This document shows, one piece after another, positions 16,773 to 24,102 of a stretch of 64,000 nucleotides of DNA. Within the stretch, counting starts at the first letter, position 1, and each line of letters opens with the position of its first letter. Below the pieces are notes generated by a model, which worked only from the letters and a program-made list of their open reading frames with translations, did no database searches and had not been told where the DNA came from. Source of the stretch: Modestobacter italicus (GTDB lineage Bacteria; Actinomycetota; Actinomycetes; Mycobacteriales; Geodermatophilaceae); the NCBI RefSeq assembly GCF_019799965.1, contig NZ_JABGCJ010000003.1, forward strand, positions 310,001 through 374,000. The letters are read 5' to 3'. Made by a program: the position numbers and the translations under genes.

Positions 16773-17399
16773 GTGTCCTCCAGCCTGCTCGCCGCCGCCG
16801 CCGGACTCGGCCTCGGCCTGTCGCTGATCGTCGCCATCGGGGCGCAGAACGCCTTCGTGCTGCGGCAGGGGCTGCGCGCCGAGCACGTCGCCGCGGTCGT
16901 CGCGGTGTGCCTGCTCTCCGACGTCGCGCTGATCACCGCCGGCGTCGGCGGCGCCGGTGCACTGGTCGCCCGGGCACCCGGGGTGGTGACCGTCGTCTGC
17001 TTCGCCGGAGCGGCGTTCCTGCTGGTCTACGGCCTACTGGCCGCGCGCCGGGTGCTGCGGCCGGCCGCCCTGCTGCCCGACGCCGGCGGTGCCCGCGCCG
17101 GGCTGGCGGTCACCGTGTCCACCGCCCTGGCACTGACCTGGCTCAACCCGCACGTCTACCTGGACACCGTCGTGCTGCTCGGCTCGCTGGCCAGCACCTA
17201 CGAGGAGCGGCGCTGGTGGTTCGGCGCCGGCGCGGTGCTGGGCAGCGCGATCTGGTTCGTCGGCCTCGGGTACGGCGCCCGGCTGCTGCGGCCGGTGTTC
17301 GCCCGGCCGAGCGCCTGGCGGGTGCTGGACGGGGTGATCGCGGTGGTCATGCTGGCGCTCGCGGCCTCGCTCGCCGTCCGGGGCGCGACCGGCGGCTGA
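16773..17399 (+). CDS. lysE: LysE-type basic amino acid exporter
   Basis: A membrane protein of 208 residues with the LysE family opening (GLGLSLIVAIGAQNAFVLRQGLR) and five to six hydrophobic helices, including the conserved TWLNPHVYLDTVVLLG segment. LysE exports lysine and arginine when intracellular levels are too high, for example during peptide uptake. Its GTG start is 7 bp after a TAGCGT box. It is paired with the divergent regulator lysG. The gene remnant that follows is out of family and unrelated to export. Confidence 0.94.
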   Translation: MSSSLLAAAAGLGLGLSLIVAIGAQNAFVLRQGLRAEHVAAVVAVCLLSDVALITAGVGGAGALVARAPGVVTVVCFAGAAFLLVYGLLAARRVLRPAALLPDAGGARAGLAVTVSTALALTWLNPHVYLDTVVLLGSLASTYEERRWWFGAGAVLGSAIWFVGLGYGARLLRPVFARPSAWRVLDGVIAVVMLALAASLAVRGATGG

Positions 17400-17576
17400 G
17401 CGTTGTGCGCCGACGTGCTCGGGCGCTACGGCCCCGCCATGACTGCCGGGTCGGTCGGCGAGGTCAACCCCGACGGCAGCGGACGGCGGCTGTACTTCCG
17501 TGGCCCGGACGGGCACCTGCTGGAGGTGCTGACCGCCCGCTACACCGACGTCCCGGCCGGCTCTGCCGCGAGCTGA
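17400..17576 (+). pseudogene. C-terminal remnant of a glyoxalase/VOC-family gene
   Basis: The stretch reads on one frame to a TGA at 17574-17576. From the ATG at 17439 it gives 45 residues including GSGRRLYFRGPDGHLLEVL, the final beta-strand pair of vicinal-oxygen-chelate proteins, with the metal-ligand Glu in LLEVLT. The first two thirds of such a domain (usually 115-150 residues) are missing, and no promoter or ribosome binding site is visible. It starts one base after the lysE stop. The simplest reading is a decayed gene left after a deletion; a short functional peptide is less likely. Confidence 0.65.
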
Positions 17577-17577
17577 C

Positions 17578-18435
17578 TCACTCGGGCGGCGCCGCCGCCG
17601 GCTCGATGGGCAGGGAGCTCCACGTCTCCCGGGCCGGGGCGGCCGCCTGGCCGGTGGGGCAGCTGGACCGGAAGTCGCACCAGCTGCACTGCCGGCCCGG
17701 CACCGGCGGGAAGGCCTCGTCGACGTCGGCTCCGGCGGCCAGCGCCTCGGTGGCGGTGCCGATGTCGGCGGCGATGTCCTCGGCCCGGCGGACGTGGTTG
17801 GCCAGCGACCGGTCGGTGTGCTCGAACGCGGCCACGGTGCCGCTGGGCAGGTGGTGCAGCTCGACCCGGGTGCACGGACGGCGCAGCGTCCGGCGCACGC
17901 CGAGCACGTACAGCGCCAGCGCCGGTGAGCCGCGGGCCTCGTCCTCGGTGCTGGGCACGCGGCCGGTCTTGTAGTCGACCACCACCAGCTCGTCGCCGCG
18001 GCGGTCGATCCGGTCGACCCGGCCGGACAACGCCAGCGCCTCGGTGGTGGCGCCCACGGTGCGCTCGGTGCCGACGGGCTCGTCGGTGGGGTCGAGCCCG
18101 GCCACGTAGTCGGTGATCCAGCCGGCCGCCGTCGCACGCCACTGCGCGGCCTGCTCATCGTCCCGGAAGCCGGCCCGGGACCAGCCGCTGTAGAGCAGCT
18201 GGCGGGCCGCCGCCGGCGTGCGCCTCTCCACCGGCAGCTCCCACCACGACCGCAGCGCCGCGTGCACCGCCGAGCCGATCGTGTTGTGCGCCCACGGAGG
18301 GCCCTTGGGCGGGGTGGGCCGGGTGAGGTAGGCGAACCGGTAGCGGCGCGGGCAGTCGGCGAACGTGGCCAGCTTGCTGGGCGTGCAGGAGAACAGCCGC
18401 TTGGGCATGCCGGGCATCTCCAGCTGGTCGCTCAC
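17578..18435 (-). CDS. RecB-family PD-(D/E)xK nuclease with Fe-S cluster cysteines
   Basis: This 285-residue protein is a Cas4/RecB-like single-domain exonuclease. The nuclease motifs are GRVDRID (Asp141) and VVVDYKTGR (Asp154, Lys156). Four cysteines in the pattern of the AddB/Cas4 Fe-S cluster staple the fold: Cys28 in DCPRRYRF and Cys250, 253 and 259 near the C-terminus. It resembles Rv2119 of mycobacteria. The start GTG at 18435 has a GAGGGGGAG ribosome binding site. It is a stand-alone nuclease; no Cas genes are nearby. Confidence 0.9.
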   Translation of the reverse strand: MSDQLEMPGMPKRLFSCTPSKLATFADCPRRYRFAYLTRPTPPKGPPWAHNTIGSAVHAALRSWWELPVERRTPAAARQLLYSGWSRAGFRDDEQAAQWRATAAGWITDYVAGLDPTDEPVGTERTVGATTEALALSGRVDRIDRRGDELVVVDYKTGRVPSTEDEARGSPALALYVLGVRRTLRRPCTRVELHHLPSGTVAAFEHTDRSLANHVRRAEDIAADIGTATEALAAGADVDEAFPPVPGRQCSWCDFRSSCPTGQAAAPARETWSSLPIEPAAAPPE

Positions 18436-18486
18436 CGCTCCCCCTCCGTCGCCACCCGGCCACGGTAGCCGGGGGCGCCGACACGC

Positions 18487-19344
18487 TCAGTCGGTGAGAA
18501 CCGCGCTGCCGGTGCCGGCGGCCAGCAGCGCCTCGTACTGGTCCGGGTCGGTGGTGCAGGCCGCGATCGGGGTGCGCTTGTTGGTGCCGTGGTAGTCGCT
18601 GGACCCGGTCTGCAGCAGCCCCAGGCCCGTCGCCAGCGCGCGCAGGTACGCCCGCTGGTCGGGGGTGTGGTCGGGGTGGTCGACCTCCAGCCCGAGCAGC
18701 CCGGCGTCGGTCATCGCGGCGATCGCGTCGTCCCCGACGACCCGTCCCCGGGAGGTGGCCCGGCCGTGCGCGAACACCGGCACCCCGCCGGCGGCACGCA
18801 CCAGCCGGATGCCGTCCAGCACGTCGGTGTCGGCCTTGGACACGTGGTACGGGCTGCGGTGGTGCAGCAGGGTGGCGAAGGCATGGTCGACCGAGTCGAC
18901 GACGCCGGCCTCCACCAGCGCCCGGGCCACGTGCGGGCGCCCGACCACACCACCCTCGCTGCGGGCGACGACGTCGTCCCAGGCCACCGGGTAGCCGTCG
19001 GCGGCGAGCGCGGTGACGATCCGCTCACCCCGGCTGAGCCGCTCCTCCCGCAGGCGCACCCGCTCGGCGGCGAACGCCGGGTGCAGCGGGTCGAACAGGT
19101 AGGCCAGCAGGTGCACGCTCACCGGTGGCTCGTCGGCCGGGAACCACCGGCAGGACAGCTCCATGCCCGGGACGATCGTCAGCCCGGCCGGTCGCGCGGC
19201 CGCCGCGGCCGCCCAGCCGGCGGTGGTGTCGTGGTCGGTCAGCGCGACGACGTCGAGACCGGCCGCGGCCGCGGTGGCGACCAGGCCGGCCGGGGTGTCG
19301 GTGCCGTCGGAGACGGAGGTGTGGGTGTGCAGGTCGATGCGCAC
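18487..19344 (-). CDS. PHP-domain phosphoesterase
   Basis: A protein of 285 residues that begins with the PHP metal-binding motif RIDLHTHTSVSDGT. It continues with LTDHDT, GMELSC, HLLAYLF, the insertion helices, and late motifs GVPVFAHG and TGSSDYHG. All metal-ligand His and Asp residues of the polymerase-and-histidinol-phosphatase fold are visible. Close relatives include 3',5'-nucleotide bisphosphate phosphatases (RnmV/TrpH type), so a nucleotide substrate is plausible. The GTG at 19344 places the first motif at residue 2, as in the family. It follows the PH-domain gene on the same strand. Confidence 0.92.
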   Translation of the reverse strand: MRIDLHTHTSVSDGTDTPAGLVATAAAAGLDVVALTDHDTTAGWAAAAAARPAGLTIVPGMELSCRWFPADEPPVSVHLLAYLFDPLHPAFAAERVRLREERLSRGERIVTALAADGYPVAWDDVVARSEGGVVGRPHVARALVEAGVVDSVDHAFATLLHHRSPYHVSKADTDVLDGIRLVRAAGGVPVFAHGRATSRGRVVGDDAIAAMTDAGLLGLEVDHPDHTPDQRAYLRALATGLGLLQTGSSDYHGTNKRTPIAACTTDPDQYEALLAAGTGSAVLTD

Positions 19345-19400
19345 GCCCCCAGCCTGCCGCACCGGGGTGGGCAGCCGGCGCGCGCGGTGACCCGGGCCGG

Positions 19401-20072
19401 TCAGGACGGCGGGCGGGTGCGCGGGATCGGTGCCGTGTCGTGCCGCCGGCCCGACGTCAGCGGCGGCGGCATGTGCTGCTCGGGCGCGTCGCCGTCCCCG
19501 CGGTCGTCGGCGTGCATCGACCCCTCGGCGTCCTCGTCGGAGCTGACCGGGTTGGTGGAGAAGTCGGTGCCGAACATCAGCTCCGACAGCCGCTTGTACA
19601 GCGCCTTGGCGTGTGGCAGGAAGGTGATCTCGTCGAGCCCCTGCGCCTGCCCGGCGGACTCGAACCGGAACGTGCCGTAGCCGAGCACCTGCCCCCAGAA
19701 GGTCTCCTTCCAGGTGAGGTCGGTGATCCGGCGCAACGGCATGACCGCGACCGTCCGGATGATCACCCCGGACGTCATGAGCACCCGACGCCGGGTGATC
19801 AGGAAGTGCCGGACCCACCACTCCCCGACGTGCAGGCCGAGGTAGACCAGCGCGCCGAGCACGACGAGCAGGCCCACGACGGCCCCCACTCGGTTCTCCG
19901 GGTCCAGCTGCAGCACCCAGATCCCGACCACCAGGGCCGGGACGCCACGGATCAGCGGGCGCGCCAGCACCGCCGGGTGACGGCGCGTGGCGATGACCGG
20001 CGGCTCGTCGGGGAGCAGGTACTTCTCGGCGTCCTTCCCCCAGCGAGGGCGACGTTCGCGCGGGCCGGACAC
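19401..20072 (-). CDS. Bacterial PH-domain (DUF304-type) membrane protein
   Basis: The protein (223 residues) has a cytoplasmic start, two transmembrane helices (about 43-75) and a bacterial PH domain of the YdbS/DUF304 type (HFLITRRRVLMTSGVI, VMPLRRITDLTW and GQVLGYGTFRFES). A disordered tail follows. The PH domain is thought to mediate membrane protein interactions; no specific role is known. It is separated by only 8 bp from the small membrane protein gene upstream, so the two likely form an operon. Confidence 0.88.
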   Translation of the reverse strand: MSGPRERRPRWGKDAEKYLLPDEPPVIATRRHPAVLARPLIRGVPALVVGIWVLQLDPENRVGAVVGLLVVLGALVYLGLHVGEWWVRHFLITRRRVLMTSGVIIRTVAVMPLRRITDLTWKETFWGQVLGYGTFRFESAGQAQGLDEITFLPHAKALYKRLSELMFGTDFSTNPVSSDEDAEGSMHADDRGDGDAPEQHMPPPLTSGRRHDTAPIPRTRPPS

Positions 20073-20080
20073 GGCCGGGC

Positions 20081-20236
20081 TCAGATCAGGGATTCCACGA
20101 ACGAGGACAGCGAGCCGGCCGCGTCACTGAGGGCACCCCCGGCGCTGCGCACGATGCCGGCTGCGTCCTCGGGCCGCTGGATGACGTAGAAGACCACGAA
20201 GGCGATGGCCAGCCAGGTGAGCACCTTCTTCAGCAC
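20081..20236 (-). CDS. Small conserved membrane protein, about 51 residues
   Basis: This peptide starts LKKVLTWLAIAFVVFYVIQR, a single membrane helix, and ends in an amphipathic Ala/Gly/Ser helix (GIVRSAGGALSDAAGSLSSF). Small proteins of this pattern are widespread beside PH-domain genes in actinobacteria. GTG 20236 is the probable start, with GGGAGG about 12 bp upstream; a longer frame to 20314 is open but lacks support. A perfect hairpin at 20276-20300 precedes it. Function is unknown. Confidence 0.75.
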   Translation of the reverse strand: MLKKVLTWLAIAFVVFYVIQRPEDAAGIVRSAGGALSDAAGSLSSFVESLI

Positions 20237-20275
20237 GGTCGCACCGTTCCTCCCATCGGGCAGCCAGGCGGTCGA

Positions 20276-20300
20276 CGTCGTCCGGGGTGCCCGGACGACG
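20276..20300. terminator. Perfect 11-bp hairpin upstream of the small membrane protein gene
   Basis: CGTCGTCCGGG (20276-20286) pairs fully with CCCGGACGACG (20290-20300) over a 3-nt loop. It lies about 110 bp past the DUF6758 stop and 40 bp before the next minus-strand gene. It may therefore end DUF6758 transcripts or act in the leader of the small gene. Confidence 0.55.
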
Positions 20301-20410
20301 GCATGACGCACCACGGCCAGCTGGACCGCGCCCCATGGGTAACAGCTGCCCCACGCGCAGCACCAGCCGCCACGCCGACGGTCGGCGGATCGATCGTGAT
20401 CCCGAGCGGG

Positions 20411-21034
20411 TCAGCGGCCGGGCAGCAGGCGCTCGGTGGTCGGGCCCAGCGGCAGGTCCGGGTAGACCCGCTCACGCAGGTCCAGCAGGGCCAGGTCCTC
20501 GGCGAGCAGCCATGCCGCCGACGCCGGCCAGGTGACCAGCCACAGCCACACGCCGTGCGCCTCGCCCACGTAGGCCGCACGGTCGTCGCCGGTGGGCACC
20601 AGCCACAGCGGCGCCCGCTGCCCGGCCGCCTCGACGGCGACGGTGGAGGGCCCGCCGACGAGCTCGCCGGGGTCGACGCCGGGCAGGCCGGCGTACCCGC
20701 AGCCGAGCCCGGTGCCGGGCTCCTCGGCGACGAGCACCAGCTCCGCCGACCCGCCGAGCGGCGCCGGGCCGGCGCAGGCGACGACGATCGCCCGGGCGCC
20801 GGGCTCACCACCCCAGGCCAGGCCGGTGACCGCCCAGCCGCGCGGCATCGGGTCGGGCACCCAGGCGGGCACCCGGGCGTCGGCGCAGACGGCGCTGATC
20901 GCGTCGTGCGCCACGACCGCGGTGTGGTGGAGCGGGGTGACCGCTGCGTGCACGTGGCACCAGCCCTCGGCGGTGCTGCCGGGCCGGACCGTCAGCGCCT
21001 CGCCGCAGCGCGGGCACACCGGGGAGACGCTCAT
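20411..21034 (-). CDS. DUF6758-family protein with N-terminal zinc ribbon
   Basis: A protein of 207 residues. It opens with CPRCGEAL and a second Cys/His pair in GWCHVHAAV, a zinc-ribbon pattern. The body has the conserved actinobacterial features VPAWVPDPMPRGWAVTGLAW, GPAPLGGSAELVLVAEEPGTGLG and GEAHGVWLWLVTWPA. I match these to DUF6758 from memory of Streptomyces homologues. No biochemical role is known. The short hairpin at 20373-20387, just past its stop, could help end transcription. Confidence 0.78.
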   Translation of the reverse strand: MSVSPVCPRCGEALTVRPGSTAEGWCHVHAAVTPLHHTAVVAHDAISAVCADARVPAWVPDPMPRGWAVTGLAWGGEPGARAIVVACAGPAPLGGSAELVLVAEEPGTGLGCGYAGLPGVDPGELVGGPSTVAVEAAGQRAPLWLVPTGDDRAAYVGEAHGVWLWLVTWPASAAWLLAEDLALLDLRERVYPDLPLGPTTERLLPGR

Positions 21035-21127
21035 CGCCGCTCACCGTCCTGTTCTGCGAGGTGTTCGTCAAGAGTTGATCAGCAGCCCGGCCCGCGCGAC
21101 CCCGGGTGGTGCGGTGGGCCGCCGTCG

Positions 21128-21133
21128 TAGCCT
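21128..21133 (+). promoter_or_regulatory. -10 box for the Nudix gene
   Basis: TAGCCT ends 7 bp before the GTG at 21141; leaderless transcript predicted. Confidence 0.6.
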
Positions 21134-21140
21134 CGCCCAC

Positions 21141-21554
21141 GTGGTCCAGCCGCTGCCGGAGGTGCCGTGTGTCGGTGCCGTGGTGCACGACGGGCACGGT
21201 CGGCTGCTGCTGGTCCGCCGGGGCCACGCGCCGAGCGCCGGGCTGTGGTCGGTGCCCGGCGGCCGGGTGGAGCCCGGCGAGTCCGAGGTCGAGGCCGTGG
21301 TGCGGGAGCTGGCCGAGGAGACCGGGCTGGCGGTGCGCCCGGTCCGCCCGCTGGGGACGGTCCGGATCGAGGGGGACGGCGTCGTCTTCACCGTCACCGA
21401 CTGGTGGTGCACGCTCGCCGAGCCGCACCGGGCGCCGGTCGCCGGCGACGACGCGGCCGATGCGGCGTTCGTGGACGCAGCCGGACTCGGCGCGCTCGAC
21501 CTCGCCCCCGGCGTGCTGGCCGCGCTGACCGGCTGGGGCGTGCTCCCCCGCTGA
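21141..21554 (+). CDS. Nudix hydrolase
   Basis: A hydrolase of 137 residues with a complete Nudix box from GGRVEPGES through REL to EETGL at about residues 39-61. The catalytic Glu residues of the REXXEE core are all present. The fold cleaves nucleoside diphosphates linked to another group; MutT-like clean-up of oxidised dNTPs or ADP-ribose-type compounds would fit the size, but specificity cannot be read. The GTG at 21141 has no ribosome binding site but a TAGCCT box 7 bp upstream. It is convergent with the MaoC gene. Confidence 0.92.
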   Translation: MVQPLPEVPCVGAVVHDGHGRLLLVRRGHAPSAGLWSVPGGRVEPGESEVEAVVRELAEETGLAVRPVRPLGTVRIEGDGVVFTVTDWWCTLAEPHRAPVAGDDAADAAFVDAAGLGALDLAPGVLAALTGWGVLPR

Positions 21555-21555
21555 C

Positions 21556-21591
21556 CCGGCCCGCGGCTACCCCCGCACCGGCTCGGGCCGG
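21556..21591. terminator. Hairpin between convergent Nudix and MaoC genes
   Basis: CCGGCCCG (21556-21563) pairs with CGGGCCGG (21584-21591) across a 20-nt loop that contains the MaoC stop codon. The stem is moderate and could serve both genes. Confidence 0.4.
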
Positions 21592-22073
21592 CCGGGCTGC
21601 TCACCACCGCGGGCCTGGCCGTGGGAGCGCTTGGGCACCATCACCTTGCGCCGGAAGACGCAGACCACGGTGCCGTCCTGCTTGTAGCCGATGGTCTCCA
21701 CGTGCACGACGCCGCGGTCGTCCTTGGACCGGGACTCGGTCTTGTCCAGCACGGTGGTCTCGCCGTAGACCGTGTCGCCGTGGAAGGTGGGCGCGACGTG
21801 CCTGAGCGACTCCACCTCGAGGTTGGCGATCGCCTTGCCGGAGACGTCGGGGACGCTCATGCCCAGCAGCAGCGAGTAGACGTAGTTGCCGACGACGACG
21901 TTCTTCCCGAACTCGGTGGTCTCGGCGGCGTAGTGGGCGTCCAGGTGCAGCGGGTGGTGGTTCATGGTCAGCAGGCAGAACAGGTGGTCGTCGTACTCGG
22001 TGACGGTCTTGCCGGGCCAGTGCTTGTAGGTGGCCCCGACCTCGAACTCCTCGTAGTACCGGCCGAACTGCAT
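21567..22073 (-). CDS. MaoC-family hydratase/dehydratase
   Basis: This 168-residue hot-dog fold protein has hydratase 2 motif residues in FCLLTMNHHPLHLDAHYAAETTEFGKNVVVGN (catalytic Asp and His region) and SLRHVAPTFHGDTVYGETTVLDK. It is close in pattern to actinobacterial MaoC proteins such as Rv2499c, which act on beta-hydroxyacyl- or mesaconyl-type CoA esters. The ATG at 22073 follows CGGGAGCAGCCAG; an ATG at 22097 adds eight residues but has no ribosome binding site. No citE-like gene is adjacent, so the pathway is unclear. Confidence 0.88.
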   Translation of the reverse strand: MQFGRYYEEFEVGATYKHWPGKTVTEYDDHLFCLLTMNHHPLHLDAHYAAETTEFGKNVVVGNYVYSLLLGMSVPDVSGKAIANLEVESLRHVAPTFHGDTVYGETTVLDKTESRSKDDRGVVHVETIGYKQDGTVVCVFRRKVMVPKRSHGQARGGEQPGRPEPVRG

Positions 22074-22203
22074 CTGGCTGCTCCCGCGGGTCGACATCGG
22101 CGACGGACGACGCGGGTGGGGCTGCCGGGACGCCTGGTCCGCGTGGCGGGACGGAGGCGACCGCGACGGAGCATCGATGACCCGTCTGGACGGGCGCCGA
22201 TCC

Positions 22204-22209
22204 TACGAT
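22204..22209 (+). promoter_or_regulatory. -10 box for the HTTM-partner operon
   Basis: TACGAT ends 6 bp before the GTG at 22216; leaderless transcript predicted for the two-gene operon. Confidence 0.6.
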
Positions 22210-22215
22210 GGGCCG

Positions 22216-22704
22216 GTGCACCTGCAGTCCGCCCCTGACCTGCCGGCCGAGGCCGAGGTCGAGCGCCTGAGCCCAGGCGGCCGGCGCGCCCGGCTGGCCT
22301 CGGCCGTGGTGGTGCTCGCCCTGCTGCTGGCCGGCACGGTGTGGGGGGACGACGACGCCTTCCCCTTCGGTCCGTTCCGGATGTACTCCACCCGCGCGAA
22401 CCCCGACACCCCGGTCGTCTCGACCCGGGTGGTCGGGCTGACCGCGGCGGGTGAGGAGGTCCGGCTCTCCGGCGGGGAGGTGGGGCTGCGCCGGGCGGAG
22501 TTCGAGGGCCAGCTCCCCCGCATCTTCCGGGACCCCTCGATGCTCGGGCTCCTCGCCGACTCCTACGCCGAGCGCAACCCCGACGCCGACGAGCTGGTGG
22601 AGGTCCAGGTCGTGCAGCGCCGCTTCGCCCTCGAGGACGGCCAGCGGACCGGTGAGGTCAGCGACCAGGTGCTGATCGAGCACCAGCTGGAGGACGGCGA
22701 ATGA
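22216..22704 (+). CDS. Membrane-anchored partner of the HTTM protein
   Basis: A protein of 162 residues with a cytoplasmic N-terminus, one membrane helix (about 27-45) and an extracellular domain that starts FPFGPFRMYSTR and is rich in Glu and Arg. I do not recognise a catalytic motif. It is coupled to the HTTM-domain gene by an ATGA overlap. Pairs of this kind (short single-helix protein plus HTTM protein) recur in actinobacteria, which suggests one functional unit in the membrane. GTG 22216 is chosen because the TACGAT box lies 6 bp before it. Confidence 0.78.
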   Translation: MHLQSAPDLPAEAEVERLSPGGRRARLASAVVVLALLLAGTVWGDDDAFPFGPFRMYSTRANPDTPVVSTRVVGLTAAGEEVRLSGGEVGLRRAEFEGQLPRIFRDPSMLGLLADSYAERNPDADELVEVQVVQRRFALEDGQRTGEVSDQVLIEHQLEDGE

Positions 22705-23630
22705 GCACTGCGGCCACCACCCCACGCACCGCCGCGCCGGTGCGCCCGGAGGAGGCGCCGGCTGTCCCCCTCACCCCGCGCTGGTGGTCCCGGCCGGTGC
22801 CACTGGCCCGGATCGCGGTCTTCCGGGCCATCGCCTACCTGTTCATTCCGGTCGACGTCTTCCTCACCACCGCGTGGGTGCGCGCTCACGCCGACGTGCC
22901 CACCGACTGGTACGCACCGCTGCTGATCGGCCGGCTGCTGCACCTGCCCACCCCAACGCACACCCTCGTGCTGGTCGTTCAGTGGGCGCTGGTGATCGCC
23001 GCGGTCGTCGCCGCCACCGGCCGGGCGCCGCGGCTGCTCGGCATCGCCGTCTTCCTCCTCTACTCGGAGTGGATGGTCATCGCGATGAGCTACGGGAAGG
23101 TCGACCACGACCGGATCGCCTTCCTGGTCGCCCTGGCGGTGCTGCCGACGATCGGGCGGGCACGGCTGCGCGACCGGCGCTCCTCGGAAGCGGCGGGGTT
23201 CGCGATGGCGGCCGTGCTGGTCACGGTCATGCTCACCTACTTCCTCGCCGCCTGGGCCAAGATCCGGTTCGGCGGCTGGGACTGGGCGACCGGCGCCACG
23301 CTCACCCGGGCGGTGGTCCGCCGGGGCACCGAGCTGTCCATGTGGACCCTCGACGTCGCCTGGCTGCTGCCGGCCGCCCAGTGGGTGATGATCGTGGCCG
23401 AGCTGGCCGCGCCACTCATCCTGCTGGTGCGCACCCACCGGGCCCGGATCGGCCTGGTGCTGTTCCTGCTCGGCTTCCACGTCATGGTCTACGCCGGCGT
23501 GGGGATCATCTTCCTGCCGCACTGCGTCGCGATCCTGTCGATCCTGCCGTGGGAACGCCTGTCGGTGCTCCAGCGGCGGAGCAGCGGGGCCGGGCTCCCG
23601 GCCGTGCCCGGGAGCCCCGTCCCCGGCTGA
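22701..23630 (+). CDS. HTTM-domain integral membrane protein (gamma-carboxylase-like fold)
   Basis: The protein (309 residues) has about seven membrane helices and the pattern of horizontally transferred transmembrane (HTTM) domain proteins. These are distant relatives of vitamin K-dependent gamma-glutamyl carboxylase. Characteristic parts are ARIAVFRAIAYLF near residue 35, YSEWMVIAMSYGKVDHDR in the middle, and AWAKIRFGGWDWATG later. The carboxylase activity has not been shown for most bacterial members. Its ATG overlaps the partner gene stop (ATGA). Confidence 0.87.
   Translation: MSTAATTPRTAAPVRPEEAPAVPLTPRWWSRPVPLARIAVFRAIAYLFIPVDVFLTTAWVRAHADVPTDWYAPLLIGRLLHLPTPTHTLVLVVQWALVIAAVVAATGRAPRLLGIAVFLLYSEWMVIAMSYGKVDHDRIAFLVALAVLPTIGRARLRDRRSSEAAGFAMAAVLVTVMLTYFLAAWAKIRFGGWDWATGATLTRAVVRRGTELSMWTLDVAWLLPAAQWVMIVAELAAPLILLVRTHRARIGLVLFLLGFHVMVYAGVGIIFLPHCVAILSILPWERLSVLQRRSSGAGLPAVPGSPVPG
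23592..23617. terminator. Hairpin at the 3' end of the HTTM gene
   Basis: GGGCTCCCGG (23592-23601) pairs perfectly with CCGGGAGCCC (23608-23617) over a 6-nt loop, inside the last codons of the HTTM gene. It faces the convergent WXG100 gene and may end one or both transcripts. Confidence 0.4.
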
Positions 23631-23655
23631 GTCTCCCGGCCGGGTCACTCGGCCC

Positions 23656-23949
23656 TCAGAGCAGCGCACCGATCCGGGCGGCCATCTCCGCCTCGTGCTG
23701 CTGGTAGGCCGAGGCGACGGTGGTGAGCAGCTGCCCCATGCCGGTGAGCGCCTCGCTCACCCCCTGGCTCGACAGCCGCCACTTCTCGTAGAGCTCGCTG
23801 AACTGGACGGCTGCCTGGCTGTCGGTCCAGCCCTCGAGCACCGAGCTGTTGATGCTCGCCGAGAGCGTCGTGTGCCGGGCACTGGTGTCCGCCGCCTCTC
23901 CCTGGCACCGGCCCGCCATGGCGTTGAGCGTTGCGATGTCGACCTTCAT
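23656..23949 (-). CDS. WXG100-family (ESAT-6-like) protein
   Basis: A helical hairpin protein of 97 residues: helix one, the turn LEGWTDSQAAVQF (WxG-like turn reading W-T-D), then helix two ending in YQQHEAEMAARIGALL. Length and Trp turn match substrates and partners of type VII secretion. The start ATG has GAGGAGGGG just upstream. It is divergent from a very large FHA-FtsK ATPase gene (24103), the only other type VII-like gene in the window, and probably works with it. No second WXG100 gene is adjacent, so it may form a homodimer. Confidence 0.87.
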   Translation of the reverse strand: MKVDIATLNAMAGRCQGEAADTSARHTTLSASINSSVLEGWTDSQAAVQFSELYEKWRLSSQGVSEALTGMGQLLTTVASAYQQHEAEMAARIGALL

Positions 23950-24102
23950 GACCCCTCCTCGTCCTCCCGGGCACCTCCCGGTGGGGCAGGACGGTAGGGC
24001 GGTCTGCCCGTCGTCCGCCCCGGCCGTCCACAGGCCCGGGGGTCTTCCACAGATGTCGCGACGGCCGCCCACGGAGGTGCCTGCCGGGACAGCATCGGGC
24101 CC

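Noticed and set aside
17578-18435. CRISPR Cas4 for the RecB-like nuclease
   Set aside because: The fold and Fe-S cysteines are shared, but no cas1, cas2 or array is in the window, and similar stand-alone nucleases exist in mycobacteria.
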